DNA of 64,000 nt from Ascoidea asiatica (Eukaryota > Ascomycota > Saccharomycetes > Ascoideales > Ascoideaceae), in contig BCKQ01000001.1 of the NCBI GenBank assembly GCA_001600695.1, positions 127,916 to 191,915 on the forward strand. The letters run 5' to 3'. Shown in pieces: positions 22,708 through 32,437 of this stretch. The stretch's first letter is position 1. Every line of letters begins with the position of its first letter. The position numbers were made by a program, and so were the translations under genes. A model generated the notes under the pieces. That model saw only the letters and a list, made by a program, of their open reading frames with translations. It was not told where the DNA came from and searched no databases.

Positions 22708-25002
22708 ATGAAATCAATCTTAACAAAATATAAACTAAAAAATGATAAAGTTAAAGTTTCAAAAAATAAAAAAGATTATAATCAAAATGATAATAATGAT
22801 TTAAGCATTTTTCATATTTTACCTTCTTTTCAAATGTTTGAATATTTCATAAACTCAATTCCTTCAAATAATAATACAAATAATTATCAAATTAATTTAA
22901 TTCAAAATTCTCAAAATTTAAATATTTCAAATCTTCCATCTTATAAAAATGATACTGATAATGATAATGATAATGATAACGATAATGATAATGATAATAA
23001 CAAAAATAATATAAAAGAAATTTCAAATATATTTCATATAACTCCAAATGATATACTTTATAACTCAATTCAACCAATTCAATCTTCAAATCTTTTAAAT
23101 ACTATTAATGATCATTGTTTTTCAAATATTAATTATGAAAATATACGTAAATTAAAATATAATTTGAATAATGATATCACTATTCAAATATTTTTATCTG
23201 ACTCTTTAATTTCCTCAAATTCTTCAAATGATTCAAAATTAAATATTTTAAAAGAATTCACTTCAGGTGATTCAATTAAAGGTTATATAATTATTGAAAA
23301 CAATTCTTCAAATGATTTTCATTTTAATAATTTTTATGTTTCTCTCAAAGGTACTTCCAAAACTTTATTAAATAATAATAATAATACCAATGAACAAGAA
23401 GAAGTTTTAAACTCAAAAACTTTTTTAGAAATGATTGATTTAAGTGCTTCTTGGTCACTTGGTTCAATTTCCTCAAATTTTGATATTAACTCAAATAATT
23501 ACAAAAATAATAAAAATCAAATATCTAATTTTGATAATTCAATCATTGGTTTACCAAATACAAAATTATTAAAATCAAAAACAAAATATAAAAAATTTTT
23601 CTTTTTTAAATTTCCTTTCAAAAATATTGATACAATTTGTAATAATAAAATTAATAATCATTTGAATTTACCTCCAAGTTTTGGTATAAATCAATTCAAA
23701 ATTCCAATTGAAGAAAGACTAAATCTTAATGATTATGGAATTTCATTTAAAAATATTCCAGGTTCTCAAATTTCATTTAATGATTATAATTATAATAAAT
23801 TATCAATATCTTATTCTATAAATGCAATTTTAATTTCATCTATTAATCAAGAAAAAACTAAAGTTGAAATTGAAATTGATAGATTTTTTATTTCTTCAAA
23901 ATCTGAATATAATTTAAGATTTGTACCTTGTGAAAATATCTCAAATGAATTCAAAAAAACTTTCAATAATTTTAAAATTAATAATTCAATTTCTTTTCAA
24001 CAAATAAAAGAGTTAATTAATTATATATCTTCTGAATTGAATGAAATTCAAAGTAATTGTAATAATGATGATGGTGTAGTAAATGAAAATGAATATACTT
24101 TTAATGAAAGTTCAAACAGAGCAAATGATAATTTAAAATTTGATAATGGTAAAAATAAAATGAATGAATTATTCAATTTCAATCAAAATTTAATTAAAAT
24201 TGATAATGATAAAGATTGCTTCAATTTGAATAAAAATGAATACTATATTGAAAGATTAAAAGTTAAAAAAATAAATAATAATAAGTTGAATTCATTTTTT
24301 AAACAAACCAAAAAAGAAATAATTGATATAAATGAAATAATAAATTGTTTTTCATGTTCTATTGAAATTCCAAGATTCAATTTACCATATATTTGTCCAA
24401 TTAAAAATCTTTTAGATAATAATGAAAAAGAAGTTAGAAATTATAAACTAAAGTATAAATTATTCCTAAAAAGTAATGAAAAGATTAAGAAATACTTTAT
24501 AAAATTTACAAATATTTTCATAGATTTAGTTGCGATTACAATTGTTTCAAATAAATCAATACCAATTAATTTGAATTATGAATTATTGTTTAATACTAAG
24601 AAATATAATAATTTAAAAAAGATATTTAAAAATTTTGATAAAAGAATTTCAAAATTTTCTGAAATTGAAAAAGAACAAATTCCAAAAAATATTTTAAATT
24701 CAATTGAATCAATTAATAATATGAAATATTTTAAAAAAAATATATATAGTGTTTTAAAAGTAGAAAGATTTAAAAGTAGTGAATGGGAAAAGAAAGAAGA
24801 AGAAGATTTATGGAAATGCTGTATTGAAATTGATTGTAAATTGATTCCTAGTATTAAAGAAACTATATTACCAAATTTTTCAAGTTGCTTAATTTCTAGA
24901 TTATATTATATACGAGTTTCAACAATTTTAAATGATGAATATTTAATTCAAATTCCAATACCTATAAATGTTATAAAAGTTTCAGAAAATAAATATAGTT
25001 AA
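22708..25002 (+). CDS. BUL1: Bul1/Bul2-type arrestin-related Rsp5 adaptor
   Basis: 764 residues; S. cerevisiae Bul1 is about 976. Bul proteins recruit the Rsp5 ligase to amino-acid permeases for ubiquitination and endocytosis. Diagnostic are the early ILPSFQMFEYF segment, the beta-rich arrestin-like N half (FTSGDSIKGYIIIENNS, FYVSLKGTSKTLL, FLEMIDLSASWS), the linker KFPFKNIDTICN...LPPSFGI, and a C half ending YIRVSTILNDEYLIQIPIPINVIK. A LPSYK sequence near residue 75 could be the PY-type Rsp5-binding motif, although it lacks the first Pro of PPxY; this is inference. The Asn-rich insertions are typical for this genome. Confidence 0.8.
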   Translation: MKSILTKYKLKNDKVKVSKNKKDYNQNDNNDLSIFHILPSFQMFEYFINSIPSNNNTNNYQINLIQNSQNLNISNLPSYKNDTDNDNDNDNDNDNDNNKNNIKEISNIFHITPNDILYNSIQPIQSSNLLNTINDHCFSNINYENIRKLKYNLNNDITIQIFLSDSLISSNSSNDSKLNILKEFTSGDSIKGYIIIENNSSNDFHFNNFYVSLKGTSKTLLNNNNNTNEQEEVLNSKTFLEMIDLSASWSLGSISSNFDINSNNYKNNKNQISNFDNSIIGLPNTKLLKSKTKYKKFFFFKFPFKNIDTICNNKINNHLNLPPSFGINQFKIPIEERLNLNDYGISFKNIPGSQISFNDYNYNKLSISYSINAILISSINQEKTKVEIEIDRFFISSKSEYNLRFVPCENISNEFKKTFNNFKINNSISFQQIKELINYISSELNEIQSNCNNDDGVVNENEYTFNESSNRANDNLKFDNGKNKMNELFNFNQNLIKIDNDKDCFNLNKNEYYIERLKVKKINNNKLNSFFKQTKKEIIDINEIINCFSCSIEIPRFNLPYICPIKNLLDNNEKEVRNYKLKYKLFLKSNEKIKKYFIKFTNIFIDLVAITIVSNKSIPINLNYELLFNTKKYNNLKKIFKNFDKRISKFSEIEKEQIPKNILNSIESINNMKYFKKNIYSVLKVERFKSSEWEKKEEEDLWKCCIEIDCKLIPSIKETILPNFSSCLISRLYYIRVSTILNDEYLIQIPIPINVIKVSENKYS

Positions 25003-25378
25003 ATTATTATATGGCCATTGAGATGTCCGGATTAGGAAAGAGATTGGAATTTGGTGTGAAACTTTATTCATTTTTAATTTTAGATTTATTTAAATAAATT
25101 GACACAAAATTGAATAATAGGAAAGTTTAAAGAAATAAATAATAGAATAAGAAAAATAATTTTCAGTTAAAAGGATTAATCAAATAATTTTATTCATTTT
25201 ATTTATTAATCAAAGAATTCAGAATTGTAATTATTATATAAATGTAATCAAATTATCCAATTTTATAACATTTGGAAAAATATTTAGATATAGATTATAA
25301 CAAGAATTAAAAAAGCAAAAAAAATACAATTAATACAAAAAAAAATAAATATACTAAAAGGATATATAAAAAGATAAA
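25003..25378. other. Intergenic, upstream of the small membrane protein gene
   Basis: AT-rich, A-run near the downstream gene, no distinct island; nothing else seen. Confidence 0.5.
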
Positions 25379-25864
25379 ATGTTTGATAGATATTCAGAAG
25401 GAATTTTACTAGATGAATATCCAACGGTAAATCTATCAAATAAAAAATGTTTATGTGAATTTTGTAAATATAATAATAAGAAATTAGAAAATTTAAGATT
25501 ATTTTTAAAAATTGGATTAATTATACCAATAGTTTGGATTTATAATGTAATTACAATCATCAATTCATATTTTACTATTAATGATATTGAAAAAACATAT
25601 AATTCAAATGTTAATGATTTTAATAATATTAATACACATGGAAATGGTAATAGAAATAGAAATAAGAAAAAAATTGCAAATAAAATTATTGAAACACATG
25701 AAAAAGTTAAAAATGAAGTTTCGATGATTTTAGAATTCTCATTTATTGGAATTTTTATTTATATTATCTTGGGATTTTTGATTTACTTGTTAGTTGCACA
25801 TTCTACTTTTTCCACAGAAGAATCAATGAATTACTTCACATTCAGAAAACTAATCAAATCATGA
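25379..25864 (+). CDS. Unrecognised two-helix membrane protein, 161 residues
   Basis: I do not recognise this family. There is a short N-terminus with CLCEFC (possible metal or disulfide motif), then a first hydrophobic helix (about residues 42-66, IGLIIPIVWIYNVITII). A polar loop with Asn and basic residues follows, then a second helix (about 120-142, FIGIFIYIILGFLIYLLVA). No signal peptide. The ATG at 25379 is the first in frame. The tandem hydrophobic helices and clear coding bias support a real gene. Confidence 0.6.
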   Translation: MFDRYSEGILLDEYPTVNLSNKKCLCEFCKYNNKKLENLRLFLKIGLIIPIVWIYNVITIINSYFTINDIEKTYNSNVNDFNNINTHGNGNRNRNKKKIANKIIETHEKVKNEVSMILEFSFIGIFIYIILGFLIYLLVAHSTFSTEESMNYFTFRKLIKS

Positions 25865-26265
25865 AGGCATTCATTAAGAATTAAATAGGCATTAAATAAG
25901 AGTTAATAGTAACTTACTAATCTCAAATAGAAATAAACAATAAATAACAAACTAATAATAAGTTAATAACAAGTTAATAAGTAGTTAATAAACACAAAAA
26001 GTGAAATAACCACTGTAGAAATTGACGTGAGAAAGCTTACGTCAGAAATATATTCGATTACGTAATAAATTACATAAAAACAAACGAGACCAGAAAATTG
26101 GGTCTTATCTGTGTTTCACTGCAGCTACATGTATTAAAGCACATACTCTTGCGTTTATCTGCCAATGTTCGAATCACGGCGACGGCACTTTACCCTTTTT
26201 TCCTTTTAAATTAATTAAATTAATTGTGATTAATTTGTCAAAACTCGGTGGAAAAGTTGTCTTTC
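25865..26265. other. U6 upstream region
   Basis: 3' flank of the membrane protein gene, then CRE-like elements at 26023-26044 and a moderately GC-rich stretch to about 26200. No clear TATAAA at -30 of U6; AT-rich TTAATTAAATTAA lies at about 26210-26223. Confidence 0.5.
26023..26044. promoter_or_regulatory. Inverted CRE/ATF-like pair
   Basis: TGACGTGA at 26023-26030 and TTACGTCA at 26037-26044 face each other across a 6-bp spacer; a further TACGTA follows at 26060. It lies about 225 bp upstream of U6 and downstream of the membrane-protein gene, so which gene it serves is open. Confidence 0.4.
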
Positions 26266-26366
26266 GTCCCTTGTGGACATTTGGTCAATTTGTTACAAAT
26301 ACAGAGAAGATTAGCATGGCCCCTGCATAAGGATGACACGCTTTACAAAGAGATTTTACCTGTTTT
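26266..26366 (+). ncRNA. SNR6: U6 spliceosomal snRNA
   Basis: Core of the spliceosome active site. The stretch GGACATTTGGTCAATTTG is followed by the ACAGAGA box (26301-26307), AGATTAGCATGGCCCCTGC, ATAAGGATGACACG and TTTACAAAGAGATTTTACC, all matching fungal U6. The 5' end is set by a compact stem GTCC/GGAC with a 5-base loop, as in fission yeast U6, giving about 100 nt. A T-run (26363-26370) is the RNA polymerase III terminator. No intron. A weak box-B-like TTCGAAT lies at 26549, about 180 bp past the terminator. The 5' boundary could be off by several bases. Confidence 0.93.
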
Positions 26367-26370
26367 TTTT
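26363..26370 (+). terminator. RNA polymerase III terminator of U6
   Basis: Eight consecutive T immediately after the U6 3' end. Confidence 0.85.
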
Positions 26371-26648
26371 ACATTTTTCATTTTGTATTTTATATTGTTC
26401 TCTTCTCTGGTTCTTCAGCTTTCTCTTCATATAAGTTTTGTTGTTTTTTGCGCTTCAAAAAATGGTCATTGAGACGTTTTTATGATCCTCCTTCGTGATT
26501 TTAAGTAGTTTCTCAAATCGTATTGAGTAGAACGGTGGGCTACCTTCCTTCGAATTTACTACTAAATTACTACTATTACAACTGATTTCAAGCAAAAATA
26601 TTTTGAGCTAATTATATTTTTGAAATAAATAATTTATATAATTATAAA

Positions 26649-28451
26649 CTAAAGCTTTTTTTTATAAATTGAACTTTTTATACCATCGAAAATAATTGTA
26701 TTATCTGCTGGTACATATTGTTTTGTTAAAATTTTCAAAATTTCTTGAGCTCCAACTCCTCCCATAAATGAACTAATATTATGTAATTCACTACAATCAC
26801 TTCTAATTAATTCTTCTAAATATTCATTTAATATTTCATCATTCTTAATTTCATTAATATACATATCTTTTTCTGTATCTTGTTCATCTTCTATTTCTTC
26901 ATCTTCATCCTCTTTTACATATTCATATTCATATTCATATTCGTATTCTTTATCATAGAATTCAAAATATTGAATTTTTGAATATAAATCTTCTAATGAA
27001 ATTTCATAATTAATTAATTCGAAATTTTCATTGATATAATTGATATATTTCAAGAAAAGATTTATACTTAAATAAATTTTATTAAATTTAAATGAACTTT
27101 CATCATTATAATCCATTTTTAAATAATCCTCAAATTTATTTTTTTTGAAATTAAAATAACTTTCATTTTCTTGAACTAATAAATATTTACAATTCTTACA
27201 AAATTTTTCAACTAATTCTTCATCAATTTTTATATTAATATTTTCATAAAGTTTCTCATTAATCTCTTCAATTACTGAATTTAATTCAATTTTAAAATTA
27301 TTTTTATCAATTTCTGATTTATTTAAATAAATTTGTTGTAATTCAATATAATTTTTTGAATCTGATTCCATATCTGGTATAACCCCTGATAATGGTAATA
27401 AATTATTATATTTATTTAAATAATTTTTTAAACTTTTAACTAAAATCCAAAATTCTTTATTTTCATTATCATTTAATAATAATAAATTAATTCTTTCACT
27501 TTTTTTAAAAATTATATCATTTAATTCATTAGATATTTTATTATCATTTGAAATTTGATAACAATTTAAAATTGCTTCTTCATAATTTTCTAAATTAACT
27601 TCATTATTTTTTTCTTTAATTAAAAATTCTTTAAATTCTTTTCTTTCTTTAAATGTTAATATATAATCTTCATTTTTTATATTTTTTTTAATTTTAAATA
27701 ATTTTAAATAATAAATTAATAATAAAACATATGGTATATTAGATTTTTCCATTGAATTAAATTTTTTTAAATTTTCTTTTAAATTAATTTTATTAGAATA
27801 ATCTTTTAATTCTTTAAATGGTTTATTAATTCTTAAATCAATTAATGATTGAGTTGTATGAGTTTCAATAATACAATGTTCTTTAAAATAATTTTTATAA
27901 ATTCCAAAAAATCCAATTGAATAAATTTCAATTAATGGTTTATTAATTAAAAATAATTTTTTTTTTAATAAATTTATTAAATTTTCATTATATGAATTAT
28001 TTAAAATATTTTTACCACCATTTGAATAAATTATTATATCAAATTTTTTAAATATTGACATTTCATTATTATTATTATTATTATCTTCTTTTAAAATTTC
28101 TTCTAAAGATTTATTAATTATTTTACCATTAACAGATTCATTTAATTCAAGTAAATTATTTAAAATATTATGATTATAATCATGATTATTTTGATTACCA
28201 TTACCATTACCATCAATCTCAGGTTCTGTTAAAAAGAAATTATTTGAATAATCATCTTGATTTATTATATTATAATTATTTATGATTGTGAAATTTCCAA
28301 TTCCTGGTAAGATTAAATTTTTTAAAATTTCACAAGTTAATACATTTAAATTTATAAAACATAAATTGGAATTCTGTAAATTTCTTTGACCTGTTGATTC
28401 CCAAAGACGTAATTGTCTATCATATTTAGCTTCATCAATTACTTCATTCAT
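26649..28451 (-). CDS. ULA1: NEDD8-activating enzyme E1 regulatory subunit
   Basis: 600 residues from the first ATG at 28451; eight more codons are open upstream but without an ATG. Ula1/APP-BP1 pairs with Uba3 to adenylate and load NEDD8 (Rub1) for cullin modification. The N-terminus YDRQLRLWESTGQRNLQNSN is the ThiF-like E1 signature. The C-terminus (SDCSELHNISSFMGGVGAQEILKILTKQYVPADNTIIFDGI) is the conserved adenylation-domain end of this subunit. As expected for the regulatory half there is no catalytic-cysteine domain motif. It is longer than S. cerevisiae Ula1 (462) through Asn/Glu-rich insertions. Confidence 0.93.
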   Translation of the reverse strand: MNEVIDEAKYDRQLRLWESTGQRNLQNSNLCFINLNVLTCEILKNLILPGIGNFTIINNYNIINQDDYSNNFFLTEPEIDGNGNGNQNNHDYNHNILNNLLELNESVNGKIINKSLEEILKEDNNNNNNEMSIFKKFDIIIYSNGGKNILNNSYNENLINLLKKKLFLINKPLIEIYSIGFFGIYKNYFKEHCIIETHTTQSLIDLRINKPFKELKDYSNKINLKENLKKFNSMEKSNIPYVLLLIYYLKLFKIKKNIKNEDYILTFKERKEFKEFLIKEKNNEVNLENYEEAILNCYQISNDNKISNELNDIIFKKSERINLLLLNDNENKEFWILVKSLKNYLNKYNNLLPLSGVIPDMESDSKNYIELQQIYLNKSEIDKNNFKIELNSVIEEINEKLYENINIKIDEELVEKFCKNCKYLLVQENESYFNFKKNKFEDYLKMDYNDESSFKFNKIYLSINLFLKYINYINENFELINYEISLEDLYSKIQYFEFYDKEYEYEYEYEYVKEDEDEEIEDEQDTEKDMYINEIKNDEILNEYLEELIRSDCSELHNISSFMGGVGAQEILKILTKQYVPADNTIIFDGIKSSIYKKKL

Positions 28452-28927
28452 ATCAAATTCTTTAGATATATTCAATATATTAATCTCAGTTTATATTGAT
28501 GTTAATATATTTTAGTTATTTATTTATTTACTTATCAATAAATTACTAATTATTTTAGGTTAACTCATTCCTATTACAGGATCTCATTACTAAAAACGAA
28601 ATTCAGTAGAAACCGGTACAAAGGTGCCAATAAACAATAACACTCCTTCAGCGCAGAACCAGCAGTAGGGATTGCGTTTGAATAGACCCCGAAAGTTCGT
28701 CGTTGTTTTTTTTCGGGTATCCAATTCGTATGTATGTGAATGCGGGTTAAAAGTAAGGTGCATAGAATAGGATTTAGTTTTTCCGAAATTAAGTTTAATA
28801 AAAAATATTTTTAATTTAAGAATTTATTTTTTTGTGGAGATAAAAGGAGATAAATACAAAATTAATTGTGAAAAGAAGAATGAGTAGAAATAATTATATA
28901 CTTGTATATATAATTTAGTGAAGTTAA
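28452..28927. other. ULA1 promoter with GC island
   Basis: Between the AKR 3' end and the ULA1 start. GC-richer DNA at about 28600-28760, AT-rich elsewhere. No gene seen. Confidence 0.5.
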
Positions 28928-29992
28928 TTAAAAGCTTAATGGTTTTTTAACTTCATAAGTTTCTTCAAGATATTTAACTTCATCATCAGATAATTTTAAA
29001 TTAGCACCAATCATAAGATCTTCAACTCTTTTTTCAGAACTTAAACCAACAATTGGAGCAAAATCTTTTGCAATACACCAAGCAACAGAAATTGAAGCCA
29101 TTGAAACTTTTCTTTTTAAAGCTAATTTTTCAACTCTTTTAATAATTTCAATATCACCACTTTTCATATCACCTAAAAAATATTTCATAATTTGAGCTTC
29201 TGATTTTTCTCTAACAGTTTTAGATTTTGTTGAATTTGAATCATTTGGAGTAACATAAGGTCTTGTTAACATACCTCTTGCATTTGGAGACCATGGAATA
29301 ATACCAACACCATTATTTTGACAGTATGGAATTAATTCTCTTTCATCTTCACGATATAATAAATTTGCATAATTTTGCATTGAAATAAATTTATGCCAAT
29401 TATTTTTTTCAGCAATATTTTGTAAACCAATAAATTCATAAGCATGCATTGAAGAAGCACCAATATATCTTGTATAACCTTTTTCAATAATATCATTTAA
29501 AGATCTCATAATTTCTTCATCAGGAGTTTCTGGATCATATCTATGAATTTGATAAAGATCAATATAAGTACCTAATCTTTTCATTGAATCTTGAATAGCA
29601 TCAAAAATATGTTTTCTTGATAAACCAGATCTATTATTTGAAATCATTTGAGGATAAAAATGAGCATTTAAATAATTACAAGACATATCATCTTCTAAAG
29701 TTAAAAGAAAAACTTTTGTTAAAATTACAACAGTTTCTCTTTTAATATTATATTTTTTTAAAAATTTACCTAAAATTTCTTCAGATTTACCATTTGAATA
29801 ACAATCAGCAGTATCATAAGTTCTAATACCATTATCATAACATTTTTTTAAAATTTTAAAAATTTTTTCTTCATCATCTTCAACCCAATCAAACCATTCT
29901 TTTGAGCCAAAACCCATACAACCTACAATAACATTTGAAATTTTTAAACCTGAGTTACCTAAGTTTTTATATGGAACTGAATTTAAAGACAT
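28928..29992 (-). CDS. Aldo-keto reductase (Csh1/YPL088W-like aryl-alcohol dehydrogenase)
   Basis: 354 residues, typical AKR length; NADPH-dependent reduction of aldehydes. The catalytic tetrad is visible: Asp and Tyr in TYDTADCYSNGKSEE, Lys in VVILTKVF, His in DLYQIHRYD. The nucleotide-binding end reads KSEAQIMKYF and later VEDLMIGANLKL. The start MSLNSVPYKNLGNSGLKISNVIVGCM matches the yeast AKR group of YPL088W and C. albicans Csh1. The substrate cannot be inferred. The upstream GC island (30430-30690) contains a palindromic Reb1-like site. Confidence 0.9.
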   Translation of the reverse strand: MSLNSVPYKNLGNSGLKISNVIVGCMGFGSKEWFDWVEDDEEKIFKILKKCYDNGIRTYDTADCYSNGKSEEILGKFLKKYNIKRETVVILTKVFLLTLEDDMSCNYLNAHFYPQMISNNRSGLSRKHIFDAIQDSMKRLGTYIDLYQIHRYDPETPDEEIMRSLNDIIEKGYTRYIGASSMHAYEFIGLQNIAEKNNWHKFISMQNYANLLYREDERELIPYCQNNGVGIIPWSPNARGMLTRPYVTPNDSNSTKSKTVREKSEAQIMKYFLGDMKSGDIEIIKRVEKLALKRKVSMASISVAWCIAKDFAPIVGLSSEKRVEDLMIGANLKLSDDEVKYLEETYEVKKPLSF

Positions 29993-30960
29993 TTTTTTTT
30001 TTTTTTGTTTTTAGAAAAGTAATTGAGTTTTAATTAAAAATACTTGAGATTAATAAGATATATAAATATTTTATAATAGACAATCGAATTAAATTAATTT
30101 GAATTGAATTGAATTGAATTGAGTGTGTTAATGAGCAGAAAAAATAAAAATTGAAATCTGAAAAATTAAAGGATTCTACCTCAATTTATAATGTATTTTT
30201 AATCAAGTAATTTGAATTTCAATCAGCATTACATCAATGGAAATATTCTAATAGAAAATAAGCAATTGCTTCTCATTCAGTAGTCTTTCAAGTTTAAACA
30301 AGCTTTAAGGATTTAATAATAATAGACTTACAATTACTTAGGCTCTTATTGTCACTAACAAAGAATTACTTGGGTTTAACGGGTTTAAAGAAATCAGCAT
30401 TTACTTCAGTATCAATAATAGTGGTAGTACTTGTGCAGTACCGCGGTGTGAATGGAGTTAAGCAAAGCCATAGAAGAAAACAGTTGAGGATCACGGGCCG
30501 GTGAGCTCCGTTAAATGAAAAATGAAACAGAATCGGAGACTGCGCACGGGAAACGGGGCATTTTTAGCCGTTCTGATTGAGAAATAAAAAAAAATGCGGG
30601 AGCGCGGGTAATAATTACCCGCAGATGGAGTTACCGGAGATCGAGCATTTCAATACCCGGCGTATTTCCGATAGCCGAGACTGTCTTTTCTGGCTTTAAG
30701 AAATAAAACACTTTTTTATATCCATTTGTATTTGCAATTGATTTTGCATTCTCGAAATATACAAGATATTGAAAAAGTTAGATTTACTGTTCTCTTTCTT
30801 TGTTTGTCTTTCATTAAGTTTTTCTTTTTTATTTGTTATTGATCAATTTATTCAAAAGAAAACTACAATGGAAAAGTTTTTAAAAAAGAATTATATATTA
30901 ATTTATATTGAAATTAAATTATATACTTTAGTAAGAAGAATTAAAAATTGTTCATTTCAC
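29993..30960. other. AKR promoter region with GC island
   Basis: GAATT pentamer repeats near 30095-30120, then AT-rich DNA, then a GC-rich island at about 30430-30690 with the Reb1-like palindrome. The frame at 30769-30993 starts with TTG, is Lys/Leu-rich and runs into the 3' end of the secreted-protein gene; judged non-coding. Confidence 0.55.
30604..30622. promoter_or_regulatory. Palindromic Reb1-like site pair
   Basis: GCGGGTAATAATTACCCGC: two inverted TTACCCG cores separated by 3 bp, inside the GC island 612 bp upstream of the AKR start. TTACCCG is the Reb1 core in S. cerevisiae. Confidence 0.5.
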
Positions 30961-31464
30961 TTAAAGAACTCTATATTCAGTAGCAATTTTTAATTTTAAA
31001 GCTTCACAATCATCAGAAGCTTTATTTAAAAGAATTGCATAACTTGAATTAGAATAACTATATGGATCACCAATACTTTTACAAGCATAATAAGTTTCTG
31101 AAGTTCCATTTCTTAATAAATATCCATCATTATCAAAAGACCAAGAATCATAAGATTCCATTGCACTTAATTGTAAAAGTGGTTGAGCAGTGAAATCTGT
31201 AAATGATACAAATGCTGGTAATTTAGCTCCATAAATATCTGTAGTTGATAATGATCCATCTTCATCATCATAATCTAAAGTTTGACTAGAATTTGTTGTT
31301 TGAATAAAAAAATAATTAATTCCAGCACCTTCATGACTTGCTTGAATTCCGAATGTATTAATATCAGAATAATCAGATGCATCAACACCAAGAGTGATAT
31401 ATGATGTGGTGGCATAAGCTGATGAAATTGCAGTAGCTAAAATAGTTAATAATTGAGAATACAT
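30961..31464 (-). CDS. Small secreted protein, 167 residues
   Basis: A clear signal peptide (MYSQLLTILATAISSAYA, likely cleaved after AYA) and a beta-rich, Ser/Thr/Asp/Tyr-rich mature part with several N-glycosylation sequons (NSS, NGT, NSS). Two Cys (YYAC, DDC) could form a disulfide. There is no C-terminal hydrophobic GPI signal: it ends KIATEYRVL. It resembles small yeast cell-wall or secreted proteins in style, but I cannot name a family. The upstream region (to 32437) is long and AT-rich. Confidence 0.7.
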   Translation of the reverse strand: MYSQLLTILATAISSAYATTSYITLGVDASDYSDINTFGIQASHEGAGINYFFIQTTNSSQTLDYDDEDGSLSTTDIYGAKLPAFVSFTDFTAQPLLQLSAMESYDSWSFDNDGYLLRNGTSETYYACKSIGDPYSYSNSSYAILLNKASDDCEALKLKIATEYRVL

Positions 31465-32437
31465 TTTTAAAAAGAACTTGAAATAATAAATTGATTAATA
31501 AATTGATTGACTAATTGATTGATTGATTGATTGATTGACAGGTTGATTAAGCTGAAAATTAATTGATGATGGTTATTACTCTTTCATTCATTCATTTTAA
31601 AAGACATTTCCTCCAATATTTATATTAATTCCAATTTTATTTTTTCTTCAATTCCTTTTCTTCTTCTTCTGTTTTAAATTTTTTAAAAATAGATCATTTT
31701 TTCAAAATTCTCACTTCTTTTAATAACAATAACCGTAATAGTCTCTCAATATCATATCCATTTATTTCTTTTTCTTCTTCACTTTCTTATTTTTCTTTTA
31801 ATTTCTTTAATTATTTTCCAATAAACTCAATCTTATTCCAAAATACTGTAATTTTTAAAATACTTTTGTTTCAAAATAATATTTATTTCATTAAGTTGTG
31901 TTTCCGGGGAAATAAATATTTCAATGTCTTTTAAATTCTTTTATTTCTTTTATTTCTTCTACTTTCTAAACTTTATAACTTTTATAACTTTTGTAACCTT
32001 AATGATTCTTAGTAACCATTTTTATAATAGGGTAATTATAAAACTGTGAATACAGAATATATTCAAATTTATAAATAAAATTAAAAATTACGAATACCTC
32101 AGTATATTTAAATATCTAAGCCTTAAGGCTATGTTCGAAAAGCATTAATACGCTAAAAAAAACGGTATGCGTACCAGTTCTGAAATATATCATTAGTTTT
32201 ACTCAGAATAATAATAATCTTAGTAAAAAAATAAGTTAACAGTTAATATTACAAAAGAATAATACATAATCCAAAGTACCACTGGTGATGTACTGAAAAT
32301 TACTTACAATTTGAAAATAAAGGATGTCATTAAGAAGAAAATAATAATGGATACGTAATAATATGTAATGATGATTTTAAAAAATAAAAATATATAGAAT
32401 TGAAAAGGAAAAAAAAGGAGAAAGAATAAATTCAAAA
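31465..32437. other. Upstream region of the small secreted protein gene
   Basis: GATT tetranucleotide repeat at 31505-31540, pyrimidine-rich stretches, and a perfect 12-bp palindrome AGCCTTAAGGCT at 32119-32130 close to a near-palindrome at 32165-32176. No GC island and no gene. Confidence 0.5.

Noticed and set aside
26160-26190. tRNA-like T-loop GTTCGAATC
   Set aside because: No matching acceptor or anticodon arm upstream; upstream bases cannot pair with the GGCGACGGC end.
30769-30993. 74-codon frame starting with TTG
   Set aside because: No ATG near its start, Lys/Leu-rich, and overlaps the end of the secreted-protein gene.
32110-32180. Second GTTCGAA and palindromes suggesting a tRNA
   Set aside because: No cloverleaf could be drawn; a promoter palindrome is the simpler reading.
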